DNA of 57,600 nucleotides from an uncultured SAR86 cluster bacterium (GTDB lineage Bacteria; Pseudomonadota; Gammaproteobacteria; Magnimaribacterales; AG-339-G14), in the NCBI GenBank assembly GCA_902595715.1, contig CACJRI010000009.1, forward strand, positions 1 to 57,600, in the 5' to 3' direction. A program made the position numbers and the translations under genes. Under the pieces are notes generated by a model. It was not told the origin of the DNA, searched no databases, and was given only the letters and a program-made list of their open reading frames with translations. Below, one piece after another: positions 45,431 through 54,792 of this stretch; the first letter of the stretch is position 1; each line of letters begins with the position of its first letter.

Positions 45431-45825
45431 ATGATTCTTATATCTTTTGCTTGAGGTCCCTTGAGACCATTAGTTACTACGTAACTGACTCTAGTGCTTT
45501 CTTTGAGAAGTTTTCTATCTTTGATTTCCACCGAGGCGAAGTGAATAAATAAATCTCCACCTTTATCTCTTTCCACAAACCCATAACCTTTGCTTGGATC
45601 AAACCACTTGATTTGACCTTTTTCTCTTCTAATTCTTCTCTTTATTTGCTTGCCATAAACAATAATCATGCTGGAGGTATAAATACCAAGAAAAAAGAAT
45701 AGAGTTAAAAATACGAGATTTCCCTGAAAAGCCTGGCTAAAAGATTGATTTTCAACGAACCAAAAATAAGCAAAAGCAAATAAAAAAGAAACCAGCAAAG
45801 ATGAAGTCGCTCCTCTTAACCACAT
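45427..45825 (-). CDS. Membrane-tethered cold-shock-domain protein
   Basis: The 132-residue protein joins two predicted membrane segments (about 8-24 and 36-57) and a basic junction (KQIKRRIRRE) to a complete cold-shock domain at 69-132. The domain has the RNA-binding motifs KGYGFVER (79-86) and DLFIHF (91-96) and ends GPQAKDIRII, like CspA. Ordinary Csp proteins are about 70 residues and soluble; here the single-stranded nucleic-acid-binding domain would sit at the inner face of the membrane. It is convergent with the HupE-like gene and lies 36 bases upstream of valS's stop side, on the same strand as valS. Function unknown; RNA binding at the membrane is inferred. Confidence 0.85.
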   Translation of the reverse strand: MWLRGATSSLLVSFLFAFAYFWFVENQSFSQAFQGNLVFLTLFFFLGIYTSSMIIVYGKQIKRRIRREKGQIKWFDPSKGYGFVERDKGGDLFIHFASVEIKDRKLLKESTRVSYVVTNGLKGPQAKDIRII

Positions 45826-45861
45826 AGGGGTATTATATCTTTATTGTTATAAAGCTAAAAA

Positions 45862-48594
45862 TTACTTTAATTTTTCAAGAGTTTTAATGTGTTTTTCAGT
45901 AGTAACAATTTTTTGGGAAATTTCTTTTAAATTTCGTTTTCTTTCTTGAATCAATGCTTTTGGAGCATTCAAAAGAAATTTTTTATTATCAAGTTGATTT
46001 TTCAAGCCTTGAAAAGACTTATTGAATTTTTCTAGGTTTTTATGATTCCTTGCAATTTCAGACTGAGGGTCAATAAGACCTTGTAGTGGAATATGAATTT
46101 TCGTGCCGTCAACAAGAGAAATTGCTGAAGGCGGGAGGTTTTTGCTTAAAAACTCAATCTTTTTAACTTTTGTTAAGTTGAGCAAGTAGTTTTTATTTTG
46201 CTCCAGTAATTTCTTGATGCTTTTATTTTTTTCGACAATGATAGTGATATCCTTTTTAGGAGAGATAAGCATTTCGGATCTTATGTTTCTAATGCCTGAG
46301 ATTACTGATCTCAAAGATTCAATATTTTTCAGGTTAGAGGTTCCTAAATATCTTGTAGGAAGCTCTGAAATCATAATACTCTTTTCTTTTGCTTTGAACG
46401 TCTCTTTGAAAGATTGCCAAATTTCTTCTGTAATGAAGGGCATCATGGGATGGGCTAATTTGAGTGTCTTTTCAAAAATATCTAACAACGAATTTTTTAT
46501 TTGGGCTTTCTCAATATTGGAAATGCTCTGGTCATTTAGTCTAATTTTGCAGAACTCTATGTACCAATCGCATAACTTTTCCCAAATGAATTCGTAGAGA
46601 ACTTGCGTAGCCAAGTCGAATCTAGAGTTATCGATATGATCAACATAACTTTCTAAACTTTTATTGAATTCAGATCTAATCCATTTATCAATTGGATCGT
46701 CACTAAATTTCTTTGATTTTTTATATCCTTTGCATTGCAGCTTGATAAATCTTGAGGCATTCCATAACTTGTTACAGAAGTTTCTATAGCCTTCGACTCG
46801 TTTGACATCAAAGTTAATGTCTCTACTTCCCGATGCTAGAGATGCAAAAGTAAGCCTAAGCGCATCAGTTCCGAAAGAAGGTATACCAGAGGGAAATTCT
46901 TTCTTGGTTGCTCTTTCAATTTTTTCTCTCAAACTTGGCACAATTAAGTTTTCAGTTCTTTTTGCTATCAAAGTTTTCAGAGGGATTCCATCAATTACGT
47001 CAATTGGATCAATTATGTTCCCTTTTGACTTGGACATCTTTTGACCTTCCGAATCTCTCACCAATCCGTGAATAAAAACTTTTTTAAAAGGAGGCTCTTT
47101 AAGAAATTTTTTCGAAATCATAATCATTCTGGCAACCCAAAAAAATATGATGTCAAAACCCGTAACCAAAATGGAAGTGGGGTGGAATTTTGCAAGTTGT
47201 TTGGTTTTTTTCGGCCAACCTAAGGTGGCAAAAGTCCACAATTGCGAAGAAAACCAGGTATCCAATACATCCTCATCCCTTGTTAGGGTTCCAGAAACTT
47301 TATTTCTCTTTCTTACTTCTGCTTCGGACTTTCCAACATAAACTTTTTTATTCTCATCGTACCAAGCTGGAATTCTATGTCCCCACCACAATTGACGACT
47401 GATGCACCAATCTTCAATATCCTTCATCCAATTGAAGAAAGTTTTTTCCCAATTTTTTGGTACGAATTGAACTTTCCCATTTCTAACCAATTTCGAAGCT
47501 TCTTGAGCTAAATTTTTTGTTTTCAAATACCATTGTTCGGTTAAATAGGGTTCTAAAATTTCTCCGGTTCTTTCGCCTCGAGGAATAGCAAGGTTGTGCT
47601 TTTCACTTCCTGCCAGTAAATTTGCTTGATCTAGATCTTCGATGATAATTTTTCTAGCTTCTAGCATTTTTAAATTCTGATATTTCTTTGGAGCGTTTTC
47701 GTTCAAAGTTCCGTCTTTGTTTAAAATATTTAGAAACTCGAGTTTATGACGTTTGCCTATTTCAAAATCATTGAAGTCATGAGCTGGAGTTACTTTCAGA
47801 CAACCGGTACCAAACGACATGTCAACATAGTCATCAGCAATTACAGGTATCTCTCTATCCGTTAGCGGCAATTTAACTGTTTTGCCGATAAGTTTTTTAT
47901 ATCTTTTGTCTTTGGGATTTACGGCAACAGCCATATCTCCCAATAAAGTTTCTGGCCGAGTGGTTGCTACTGTTAGGTGGCCTGAATCGTGTTCGTACTT
48001 GATGTTCCAGATGAAAGAACTTTCTTCTTCATTGGAAACTTCAAGATCTGATAATGCAGTTTGCAAAGAGGGATCCCAATTAACGAGTCTGTATCCTTTG
48101 TAAATAAGACCTTCATCGTAGAGCTTGCAAAATACTTCCGATACTGCATCGCTGAAGTCAGCATCCATAGTAAATTTTTCAGAAGACCAATCCACTGAAG
48201 AACCCAGTCTTCTCAGTTGCTTGGTAATGGTATTGCCAGAGTACTTTTTCCATTTCCAGATTTCTTTCTCAAACTTACTTCTGCCAAGAGATTCTCTTGT
48301 TTTACCTTCAACTTCAAGTTTTCTTTCGACAACCAATTGTGTTGCGATGCCTGCATGGTCCGTTCCGACTTGCCATAGGACGTCATACTGCTGCATTCTT
48401 TTTAACCGCGTCATAATATCCATTAAGGTATTTTGAAACCCATGACCCATATGCAAGCTACCCGTCACATTGGGCGGCGGAATCATAATGGAAAATGTTT
48501 TTTTAGATTTATAAGTGGGTTTAAAAAAACCAGATTTTTCCCAAAATCGATACCATTTTTTTTCTAAATTTTTTGGGTTGTAAGTCTTTTTCAC
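45862..48594 (-). CDS. valS: Valyl-tRNA synthetase
   Basis: ValS charges tRNA-Val. The 910-residue class I synthetase has the HIGH-type motif PPNVTGSLHMGHG (about 38-50), the editing domain with TTRPETLLGDMAVAV, ISRQLWWGHRIPAW, KMSKSKGN as the KMSKS loop, and the C-terminal coiled-coil (about 845-910). Length is a little under E. coli (951). It is the last gene of the pepA-holC-valS operon; holC ends two bases upstream. Confidence 0.98.
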   Translation of the reverse strand: MKKTYNPKNLEKKWYRFWEKSGFFKPTYKSKKTFSIMIPPPNVTGSLHMGHGFQNTLMDIMTRLKRMQQYDVLWQVGTDHAGIATQLVVERKLEVEGKTRESLGRSKFEKEIWKWKKYSGNTITKQLRRLGSSVDWSSEKFTMDADFSDAVSEVFCKLYDEGLIYKGYRLVNWDPSLQTALSDLEVSNEEESSFIWNIKYEHDSGHLTVATTRPETLLGDMAVAVNPKDKRYKKLIGKTVKLPLTDREIPVIADDYVDMSFGTGCLKVTPAHDFNDFEIGKRHKLEFLNILNKDGTLNENAPKKYQNLKMLEARKIIIEDLDQANLLAGSEKHNLAIPRGERTGEILEPYLTEQWYLKTKNLAQEASKLVRNGKVQFVPKNWEKTFFNWMKDIEDWCISRQLWWGHRIPAWYDENKKVYVGKSEAEVRKRNKVSGTLTRDEDVLDTWFSSQLWTFATLGWPKKTKQLAKFHPTSILVTGFDIIFFWVARMIMISKKFLKEPPFKKVFIHGLVRDSEGQKMSKSKGNIIDPIDVIDGIPLKTLIAKRTENLIVPSLREKIERATKKEFPSGIPSFGTDALRLTFASLASGSRDINFDVKRVEGYRNFCNKLWNASRFIKLQCKGYKKSKKFSDDPIDKWIRSEFNKSLESYVDHIDNSRFDLATQVLYEFIWEKLCDWYIEFCKIRLNDQSISNIEKAQIKNSLLDIFEKTLKLAHPMMPFITEEIWQSFKETFKAKEKSIMISELPTRYLGTSNLKNIESLRSVISGIRNIRSEMLISPKKDITIIVEKNKSIKKLLEQNKNYLLNLTKVKKIEFLSKNLPPSAISLVDGTKIHIPLQGLIDPQSEIARNHKNLEKFNKSFQGLKNQLDNKKFLLNAPKALIQERKRNLKEISQKIVTTEKHIKTLEKLK

Positions 48595-48596
48595 TT

Positions 48597-49040
48597 TTAG
48601 CTGATGTAAGTAGGATCCAATCCATCAATTTTACATTGTTTGAAACTTTCTCTTGCTTGATTTTGCAAAGAAGCATTATCTTTAATGACAATTTGAAACA
48701 CGGTGTCGTAGTCCTGATAGTCTGGTGGTAACTTTGGGTTTAGATTGATCAAAGTTGAAAAATCGTTTTTTACCTTAATGCCTGGGTAAGATATTTCTAC
48801 AGGACAAGAGGGTATTTTTGCATCGTTAGAAATCTTATGCGCTAAAAAAACCTCATTGAGGTCTTCCCAAAGCTTCTGATCGAGTTCATTGGCTTGCGCA
48901 GCGTCATTGCACCTCAGATTAATTTTATTCTGAGGAGAAGAGCCAAGTTCTAGAAATTTTTCTTCAACAAACTTAAGTAAGAAACTTATGGCTTCTTTTT
49001 CATCTTCTCCTGCAGAAATAAAACTTATTTCTTGGGTCAT
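48597..49040 (-). CDS. holC: DNA polymerase III chi subunit (HolC)
   Basis: HolC binds SSB and bridges the clamp loader to coated DNA. The 147-residue protein is recognised by pattern and place: an early FLLKFVEEKFLE region, INLRCNDAAQANELDQKLWEDL (compare the DEKQAYRLDEALW region of E. coli chi), then PVEISYPG and a final ARESFKQCKIDGLDPTYI. It overlaps the pepA stop by four bases and precedes valS by two, the conserved order in gammaproteobacteria. Its psi partner is proposed at 40679. Confidence 0.85.
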   Translation of the reverse strand: MTQEISFISAGEDEKEAISFLLKFVEEKFLELGSSPQNKINLRCNDAAQANELDQKLWEDLNEVFLAHKISNDAKIPSCPVEISYPGIKVKNDFSTLINLNPKLPPDYQDYDTVFQIVIKDNASLQNQARESFKQCKIDGLDPTYIS

Positions 49041-50533
49041 GCAGTGAGTAAATATTCAGACAAGAGGGGGACAGGTCTTCCGGAGGATACCTTTTGCCCT
49101 CCAATTCCATAAGCCGTTCCCGCTATATCTAAATGTGCCCACTTGTACTTTTCGGTGAATCTTGAAAGAAAACAAGCAGCCGTAATTGTGCCGGCTGAAC
49201 CACCTATATTTGCGATATCGGCATACCTACTTTTTAAACCACCTTGGTACTCATCCCAGAGAGGCAATTGCCAAGCTTTATCGCCACTGGCAATTCCCGA
49301 GCTAAGAATCTTATCAGCCAATTTTTGATCGTTTGACATGACGCCGGTAGCTTCGTGCCCAAGGGCTACGATTACAGCACCCGTTAGGGTAGCAATATCT
49401 ATAACACTGGCCGGCTTAAATCTTTCTACATAAGTAAGTGCGTCACACAGTACCAATCTACCTTCGGCATCGGTATTGAGTATTTCCACGGTTTGACCTG
49501 ACATGGTACTGACAACATCGCCTGGCTTAGTTGCAGTACCACTTGGCATGTTTTCAGCTGAGGCAATGACACCGATAATATTTTTCTTAGGTTTTATTTC
49601 TGCTATCGCTCGCATCGTACCTAAGACACTAGCAGCTCCAGACATGTCGTATTTCATTTCGTCCATGGCACGCGAAGGTTTGATGCTAATCCCTCCAGTA
49701 TCAAAGGTAATTCCTTTTCCAACAATTACATGTGGCTGTTCATCTTTTTTACCACCAGCATAGTTCATGATGATTAGCTTCGATTCTTGTACGCTACCGT
49801 TACCAACCGACAAGAGACAGTCCATACCTAATTTTTTCATTTCTTTTTCACCGAGAACTTTGGTTTTCACTGCAGAAAAAGTTCTAGACAAGGCTCGTGC
49901 TTGATTTGCAAGGTGCGTCGGGGTGCAAATGTTGGCAGGGGTATTCGCAAGCTCTTTACTGAAATTGCTGCCCGCACCAATGATTTGACCTTTTTTAAGA
50001 GCTCCAGACAGACCTGCTTTTTTTGAATCCATAAATATTTCTACTTTTTTTAAGACATTTTTAGGTTGATTCTTTTTGCCTTTAAAAAAGTATTGATAGC
50101 TTGAAGCTTCAAGATGTCTACCCAAAACTTCAACCGTCCAACTGGTATCTCTATTTTCTACAGAAACTTCAGGAATGATAATTTTTACCGAAGCAGATTT
50201 CGAAGCCAACGCAGCGCTTGAAATTGATTGGCAAATTTTGAAATAGTCTACTTCTGAAATCTTTTTATTTTTTTTACCGGTTCCAACGAAATAAGATTTT
50301 TCCGCATTGACCCCACTGATGGCAGGCAGATAAACGCTATTGCCAATTTTTCCGGTAATTTCTTCCCTGGAAATTAGTTTTTTAATAGTGCCATTGCTGA
50401 CATCGTTGATTACTTTTAAATCGCCATCTAGAGTTTTGGCTTCGCTTACACCTATTATCAAAGTCTGAAATTTATCTTTTTTGAAATTTAACTTTTTATT
50501 TGATGATATTGATTGATTTAATAATTTCTTCAT
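49037..50533 (-). CDS. pepA: Leucyl aminopeptidase (M17)
   Basis: PepA is a hexameric cytosolic aminopeptidase; in some bacteria it also binds DNA at recombination sites. The 498-residue protein has GKGITFDTGGISIKPS with the metal-binding aspartate and lysine, DEMKYDMSGAASVLG, and the signature NTDAEGRLVL. The frame opens at a TTG (50548), but the ATG at 50533 has GGAG five bases upstream and is chosen. The gene is divergent from lptF and starts the pepA-holC-valS operon. Confidence 0.97.
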   Translation of the reverse strand: MKKLLNQSISSNKKLNFKKDKFQTLIIGVSEAKTLDGDLKVINDVSNGTIKKLISREEITGKIGNSVYLPAISGVNAEKSYFVGTGKKNKKISEVDYFKICQSISSAALASKSASVKIIIPEVSVENRDTSWTVEVLGRHLEASSYQYFFKGKKNQPKNVLKKVEIFMDSKKAGLSGALKKGQIIGAGSNFSKELANTPANICTPTHLANQARALSRTFSAVKTKVLGEKEMKKLGMDCLLSVGNGSVQESKLIIMNYAGGKKDEQPHVIVGKGITFDTGGISIKPSRAMDEMKYDMSGAASVLGTMRAIAEIKPKKNIIGVIASAENMPSGTATKPGDVVSTMSGQTVEILNTDAEGRLVLCDALTYVERFKPASVIDIATLTGAVIVALGHEATGVMSNDQKLADKILSSGIASGDKAWQLPLWDEYQGGLKSRYADIANIGGSAGTITAACFLSRFTEKYKWAHLDIAGTAYGIGGQKVSSGRPVPLLSEYLLTA

Positions 50534-50595
50534 TTCTTCTCCATACAAAATTTACTGTTAAACATGTGGGATAATACCCTAAGAATATAATAGCA

Positions 50596-51750
50596 ATGCC
50601 AAGAATTATTACATTATATTTAATAGGCCAAGTAACTAAGATTAGTTTTTTAACCTTAATCGTTTTATTTAGTGTTTTTTTTCTAAATGAGTTTACGGTC
50701 TATCTTGAGAAAGTCTCAAGTGGCGAGCTTTATCCTGAACTCCTAATACTGGTTTCGATTTACAGCATGTCTGAAATTGTTGAGGTCGTGCTCCCTCTGA
50801 GTGTCTTTATCGGTACCATCATTGCCATTTATCGCCTGGATCAAAACAATGAGCTATTGGCTTTTTCCAAAATGGGTCTTGGCAAACGCAAGGTCGTTTT
50901 AATCTCTTGTATTCCAGCCATATTTTTTGCTCTTTTTGTGGCTTTGGTGTCTTTTTATCTCACTCCGCTTTCAAATAACAAACTTGCTTTTTTAAACGAT
51001 GTAGAAAGATTTTCAGACAGATTTAAATTAATGGGAGCCGAAAAGATCAATGTCCTTGATGATCTCAATGCAATTTTTTATGCCAAGGAAGCTTCAGATA
51101 GGGGCTTCCAAGATGTCTTTTCAAGTTTTGAAACCAACGACTCAGAGTTTGTCTTAACTGCTGACGAATTGATCTCCAAACCCTTAAACGAAAAAGAAAA
51201 CCGGATATCTTTCGAGTCAGGTAAATTTTCTATTTTGTCCGAAGCCATGCCGCTGGATTTTAGCTTTGATGAATTCTTTTTAATTTTGCCGAAAAAACCA
51301 ATTCTCAATGTTGAAGACTTGAAGAGAAAATATTTTCACGAATTGTTTTTTGCTAAAGATTTAGAGCGAATCGAATTACTCAAACGTTCTTCCATGCCGT
51401 TGATCATTATCATTTCAGCCTTAATAGCTGCATCCTTGACCATGAGGTTGAAAGACTCGGGACGTTTTTATATTTTTCTTTCCGGTCTAATCATATTTAT
51501 GTCTTATTATGGACTTTCGCTTTCCCAGGAAGTCTTTAGTAATTTTTCTCTAAACTCCACAATTGTGTTTTTTAGCATTCACGGTATTTATTTGATCGCG
51601 GCGATCATGTTGGCACTCGATCAAAGCTATCAAAACCTTAGTTTCAATCTTGGTGGTTTAAAATATTCAAGAAACTTCATGATCAATCTTTTTGTGTTGT
51701 TTTTAATTGCAACGGTATTTTCCTATTTGGTTTTTTATGTTTTTTTATAG
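50596..51750 (+). CDS. lptF: LPS export permease LptF
   Basis: LptF and LptG are the membrane subunits of the LptB2FG ABC transporter that lifts LPS out of the inner membrane. The 384-residue protein has six membrane segments: three in the first ~115 residues and three after ~265, around a periplasmic beta-jellyroll. Recognisable parts are YLIGQVTKISFLTLIVLFSV at the start, ELLAFSKMGLGKRKVV in the coupling loop, and SFYLTPLSN. The arrangement divergent from pepA is standard. It overlaps lptG by 14 bases with the chosen lptG start. Confidence 0.93.
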   Translation: MPRIITLYLIGQVTKISFLTLIVLFSVFFLNEFTVYLEKVSSGELYPELLILVSIYSMSEIVEVVLPLSVFIGTIIAIYRLDQNNELLAFSKMGLGKRKVVLISCIPAIFFALFVALVSFYLTPLSNNKLAFLNDVERFSDRFKLMGAEKINVLDDLNAIFYAKEASDRGFQDVFSSFETNDSEFVLTADELISKPLNEKENRISFESGKFSILSEAMPLDFSFDEFFLILPKKPILNVEDLKRKYFHELFFAKDLERIELLKRSSMPLIIIISALIAASLTMRLKDSGRFYIFLSGLIIFMSYYGLSLSQEVFSNFSLNSTIVFFSIHGIYLIAAIMLALDQSYQNLSFNLGGLKYSRNFMINLFVLFLIATVFSYLVFYVFL

Positions 51751-52777
51751 TCTTGTTTTTGGTGATACTTTAGACAATCTTTTCACGAGATATGCCTGGC
51801 GCTTTCTTTTTCTAACGATTGGGATATTTTTTTTATTGGATTTGATTCTTTCGTTTTTGAATGAATTTGAAGATTTAAGCGAATTTTATTCATTCAATAA
51901 GATTCTACTTTTTTTGGCTTTTACTTCGGTTGATGCGGTTTTTGATATTTTTCCACTAAGCGCAATTGTTTCAACAATCATTTGTATGGGTGCAATTTCA
52001 GATTCAGGAGAATTGATAGCAGCAAGGGTATCTGGAAAAAAATTATCAAGAATTATCTTTGCGGTTTTAAAACCAGTAATTTTTGGAATCTTACTAATGC
52101 TCATTTCATGGCAATTATTTATCCCCAATCTTCAAGAGGCTGCAGATAAATTGAAATTTGAACCTGCATCAAATGTCTCCGAAAAAAAAGAGCAGTGGGT
52201 ATTTAAAAACGATCGGTTTTCAAAAGTTATTGATAAAGGCACCAGTAAGGAAGTAAAAATTTACGATCTCGATGAAAAAGGAAATGTCGATAGCATTGTC
52301 GTCTCCAAAGACATTGAAATTGCTGAAAACGAATGGGTTATTAAAGAGGTAAGAGATTACAAAGAGGATATTAGTAAGTCTGATTTTATCTGGAAGGACG
52401 CACCAAAGCTCACTATGAATTATTCCATGAAAGGTTTAAAACATATGTCTTTAACGGATAACTATTATTATTGGCAATCCATCAACGAAGTGGCTGATCG
52501 AAACAAAGTGGGTTATGAGTTTTGGAAGAAAATGCTTGAGCCTATTTCTTTGCTCTGTCTCATAATTTTTGCTTTAGCCATTTCGCTGAGAGCCATAGGC
52601 AGAAACAAAAGCGTAGATCGTTTTGTTTTGGGAATTTTAATTGCCTTTGGCTTTAATCTTTTGATAAAAATCTTCGGCAACATTTCTTTGATTCTAGGTT
52701 GGAGTGCTTTTTGGGGTATTCTGTTGTCTTCTTTGCTTCTGCTTTACTTTGGCATAAGAATCATTCGACGCGTTTAG
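51737..52777 (+). CDS. lptG: LPS export permease LptG
   Basis: LptG pairs with LptF in the LPS exporter. The protein (346 residues from the ATG at 51737; a TTG at 51707 would give 356) has FTRYAWRFLFLTIGIFFLL in TM1, the coupling-helix region ISDSGELIAARVSGKKLSRI, a periplasmic jellyroll domain (about 140-250), and three C-terminal membrane segments. The usual TM1 sequence begins close to this ATG, which supports the start choice. Its stop overlaps the convergent RDD gene by four bases. Confidence 0.92.
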   Translation: MFFYSLVFGDTLDNLFTRYAWRFLFLTIGIFFLLDLILSFLNEFEDLSEFYSFNKILLFLAFTSVDAVFDIFPLSAIVSTIICMGAISDSGELIAARVSGKKLSRIIFAVLKPVIFGILLMLISWQLFIPNLQEAADKLKFEPASNVSEKKEQWVFKNDRFSKVIDKGTSKEVKIYDLDEKGNVDSIVVSKDIEIAENEWVIKEVRDYKEDISKSDFIWKDAPKLTMNYSMKGLKHMSLTDNYYYWQSINEVADRNKVGYEFWKKMLEPISLLCLIIFALAISLRAIGRNKSVDRFVLGILIAFGFNLLIKIFGNISLILGWSAFWGILLSSLLLLYFGIRIIRRV

Positions 52778-53190
52778 ACTTTTACCAAAAACGTTTTTGA
52801 CAAAATATCGTTTAAGGTTTTTTTGTCTTTACGAAAAAGCATCGGTAGATAATTCAACCCAAATAACAAAGTGAAGATCAGCCCCAGTAAACATCGATAA
52901 ACCATTTTCCCAAAACTTACTTCAGAAGAGTCATCTTGAGCCAAGCGAACCTTCCAAACTTGCATACCTAAAGTTTGACCTTTATTTTTTTTCCAAAAAT
53001 AACAGTAAAAACCAACACCTAAGGCTAAAAATACCAAATACATCAAAGGGCTTTCTACCTCAGTATTCAATGCATAGGTAATGAGCAGGGTGAGACCCAC
53101 ACAAAGGGCAATGATTAAAATCAAGTCATAAAAAAGAGCAACAATTCTCCTGAAGAAGCCTGCTGGTTTATAATCTAAAGTAGAATTCAT
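52774..53190 (-). CDS. RDD family membrane protein
   Basis: The 138-residue protein has about three membrane segments and the RDD pattern: AGFFRRIVALFYDLILIIAL near the start (arginine then aspartate), KKNKGQTLGMQVWKVRLAQ, and KKTLNDILSKTFLV at the end. RDD proteins are common and mostly uncharacterised. The ATG at 53190 is taken, since a longer frame starts with TTG inside the divergent peptide transporter gene. RDD genes next to lptFG are seen in several gammaproteobacteria. Confidence 0.85.
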   Translation of the reverse strand: MNSTLDYKPAGFFRRIVALFYDLILIIALCVGLTLLITYALNTEVESPLMYLVFLALGVGFYCYFWKKNKGQTLGMQVWKVRLAQDDSSEVSFGKMVYRCLLGLIFTLLFGLNYLPMLFRKDKKTLNDILSKTFLVKV

Positions 53191-53193
53191 ATT

Positions 53194-54678
53194 ATGTCTG
53201 AACAAGAAGCTAATCTAACACAAAGCAATTTCTTCGGTCATCCCATTGGCTTAAGAACCTTATTCTTTACTGAGCTCTGGGAGCGTATGTCTTATTACGG
53301 TATGCGGGGACTCCTTGTTCTTTATATGACGATTGGTGTGGTTGGCAATCCAGGCCTGGGTTGGTCAAACGTTGAAGCCAATGCTATATATGGTATTTAT
53401 GCTGGGATGGTTTATTTCCTAGCTTTACCGGGCGGTTGGCTCGCAGACAATTTATTGGGTTATCAAAAGGCTGTGCTTTATGGCGCGCTCATCATCATGT
53501 TGGGTCACTTTACCTTGGCCATTCCTTTGGAAGAGACTTTTATCTTGGGTCTGGCTTTTGTTGCCATTGGTACCGGTCTTTTAAAACCCAACATCTCTTC
53601 CATAGTAGGACAGCTTTATGCCGATCACGACGAACGCAGAGATTCTGGCTTCACCATTTTTTACATGTCGATCAATATTGGCAGCATGCTCGGCTTTGCC
53701 GTTTGCGGTTACTTAGGCGAGCGCATCGGTTGGCATTGGGGTTTTGGTGCTGCAGGCATTGGTATGCTTTTTGGCATCATTCAATTTGTTTATTTTCGAA
53801 GTCAGCTTGGAACTGCTGGCTTAAATCCAAATGAGATGGCAGAAGGGCGCAGAAGTACTTTGCGACTTTGGACCATTATTACGGTTTTATTTTTTGCTGC
53901 AGTGGTTATCTCAGGAGTCCTTGGGCTTTGGAGCATTGATCCAATATTTTTTGCTGAGCGTTTTCGTGACTTCTTGGTTGTCATTTCATTTATCTATTTT
54001 GGTTACTTGTTTTTCTTTGCAGGACTCACAAGTCATGAAAAGAAAAATGTCTTGATGCTTTTACTCTTATTTGTGGGAGCGGCTGCTTTTTGGTCTGGTT
54101 TTGATCAGTCTGCAGGCTCATTATCAATTTTTACCAGAGACTATGTGAATCTTACTTTTGGTTCCTTTCAAGCACCTGTCAGTTGGACGCAATTTTTAAA
54201 TCCACTTTTTGTCGTAATGTTTGCACCGTTCTTTGCTTATCTTTGGGTCTATTTAGGGAAAAGAAATTTAAATCCCAATACACCCATTAAATTTGCCATT
54301 GGGTTAATTTTCATGGGGCTAGGGTTTATTGTAATGCTTTACGCTGTCCAATACGCCATGGTCGAAGCACCGGTAGGAGTCCAATGGTTACTCTTAACTT
54401 ACCTCTTACATACTTTTGGGGAATTGGCCTTATCGCCAGTTGGTTTGTCTGCTTTTTCCAGATATTCACCTAAAAAATATCTTGGCCAAATGATGGGCTT
54501 GTGGTTTTTGGCTTCTTCTCTTGGAGGAGTCCTTGCTGGACTGTTTGGTGGAGAAGCAACCGAGTCCGGTTTGAGCAGCATGACCCCAATATTTTCTGAG
54601 CTAATCTATTACTACTTGATTTTGGCAGCAGTTTTAATAGTTCTTTCTTTTTTTATCAAAGGCAAAGTTAATAAATGA
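53194..54678 (+). CDS. POT-family proton-coupled di/tripeptide transporter (Dtp-like)
   Basis: The 494-residue protein belongs to the PTR2/POT family, which imports di- and tripeptides with protons. It has the ExxER motif in FTELWERMSYYGMRGLLVLY (key part ELWERMSYYG) in TM1, GGWLADNLLG, GTGLLKPNISSIVGQLY, RRDSGFTIFYMSINIGSMLG (key part FTIFYMSINIG), and FWSGFDQSAGSL in the second half. About 12-14 membrane segments are visible. The 5' half has clearly higher GC than most genes of the window. Three bases separate its start from the divergent RDD gene. Confidence 0.93.
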   Translation: MSEQEANLTQSNFFGHPIGLRTLFFTELWERMSYYGMRGLLVLYMTIGVVGNPGLGWSNVEANAIYGIYAGMVYFLALPGGWLADNLLGYQKAVLYGALIIMLGHFTLAIPLEETFILGLAFVAIGTGLLKPNISSIVGQLYADHDERRDSGFTIFYMSINIGSMLGFAVCGYLGERIGWHWGFGAAGIGMLFGIIQFVYFRSQLGTAGLNPNEMAEGRRSTLRLWTIITVLFFAAVVISGVLGLWSIDPIFFAERFRDFLVVISFIYFGYLFFFAGLTSHEKKNVLMLLLLFVGAAAFWSGFDQSAGSLSIFTRDYVNLTFGSFQAPVSWTQFLNPLFVVMFAPFFAYLWVYLGKRNLNPNTPIKFAIGLIFMGLGFIVMLYAVQYAMVEAPVGVQWLLLTYLLHTFGELALSPVGLSAFSRYSPKKYLGQMMGLWFLASSLGGVLAGLFGGEATESGLSSMTPIFSELIYYYLILAAVLIVLSFFIKGKVNK

Positions 54679-54783
54679 AAAACCTACTCCTAATTCTGGC
54701 TTTTTTTGTTGATATGGATGCTGTTTGATAATTTTCATGTCAAAAGTTATTATTCAATCAGCAAGAAGACGCTATTCAAATAG
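54675..54783 (+). pseudogene. Possible small single-pass membrane protein split by a frameshift at a T-run
   Basis: An ATG overlapping the transporter stop (ATGA) opens MKNLLLILAFF, but the frame ends after 17 codons. A run of seven Ts lies at 54701-54707; with six Ts the frame would continue as LLIWMLFDNFHVKSYYSISKKTLFK and stop at 54783, giving a 35-residue protein with one membrane segment and a basic tail. This may be a sequencing error, a slippage site or a decayed gene. The evidence is only the coherence of the corrected frame. Confidence 0.35.
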
Positions 54784-54792
54784 GAAATCGAT

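Noticed and set aside
46214-48436. Several plus-strand frames of 60-127 residues opposite valS
   Set aside because: All lie antisense to conserved ValS domains and have no recognisable content or ribosome sites; they reflect the base composition of valS.
53436-54055. Second-frame ORFs of 132 and 74 residues within the peptide transporter
   Set aside because: They are rich in Cys, His, Arg and Trp, as expected for a shifted reading of a membrane protein gene.
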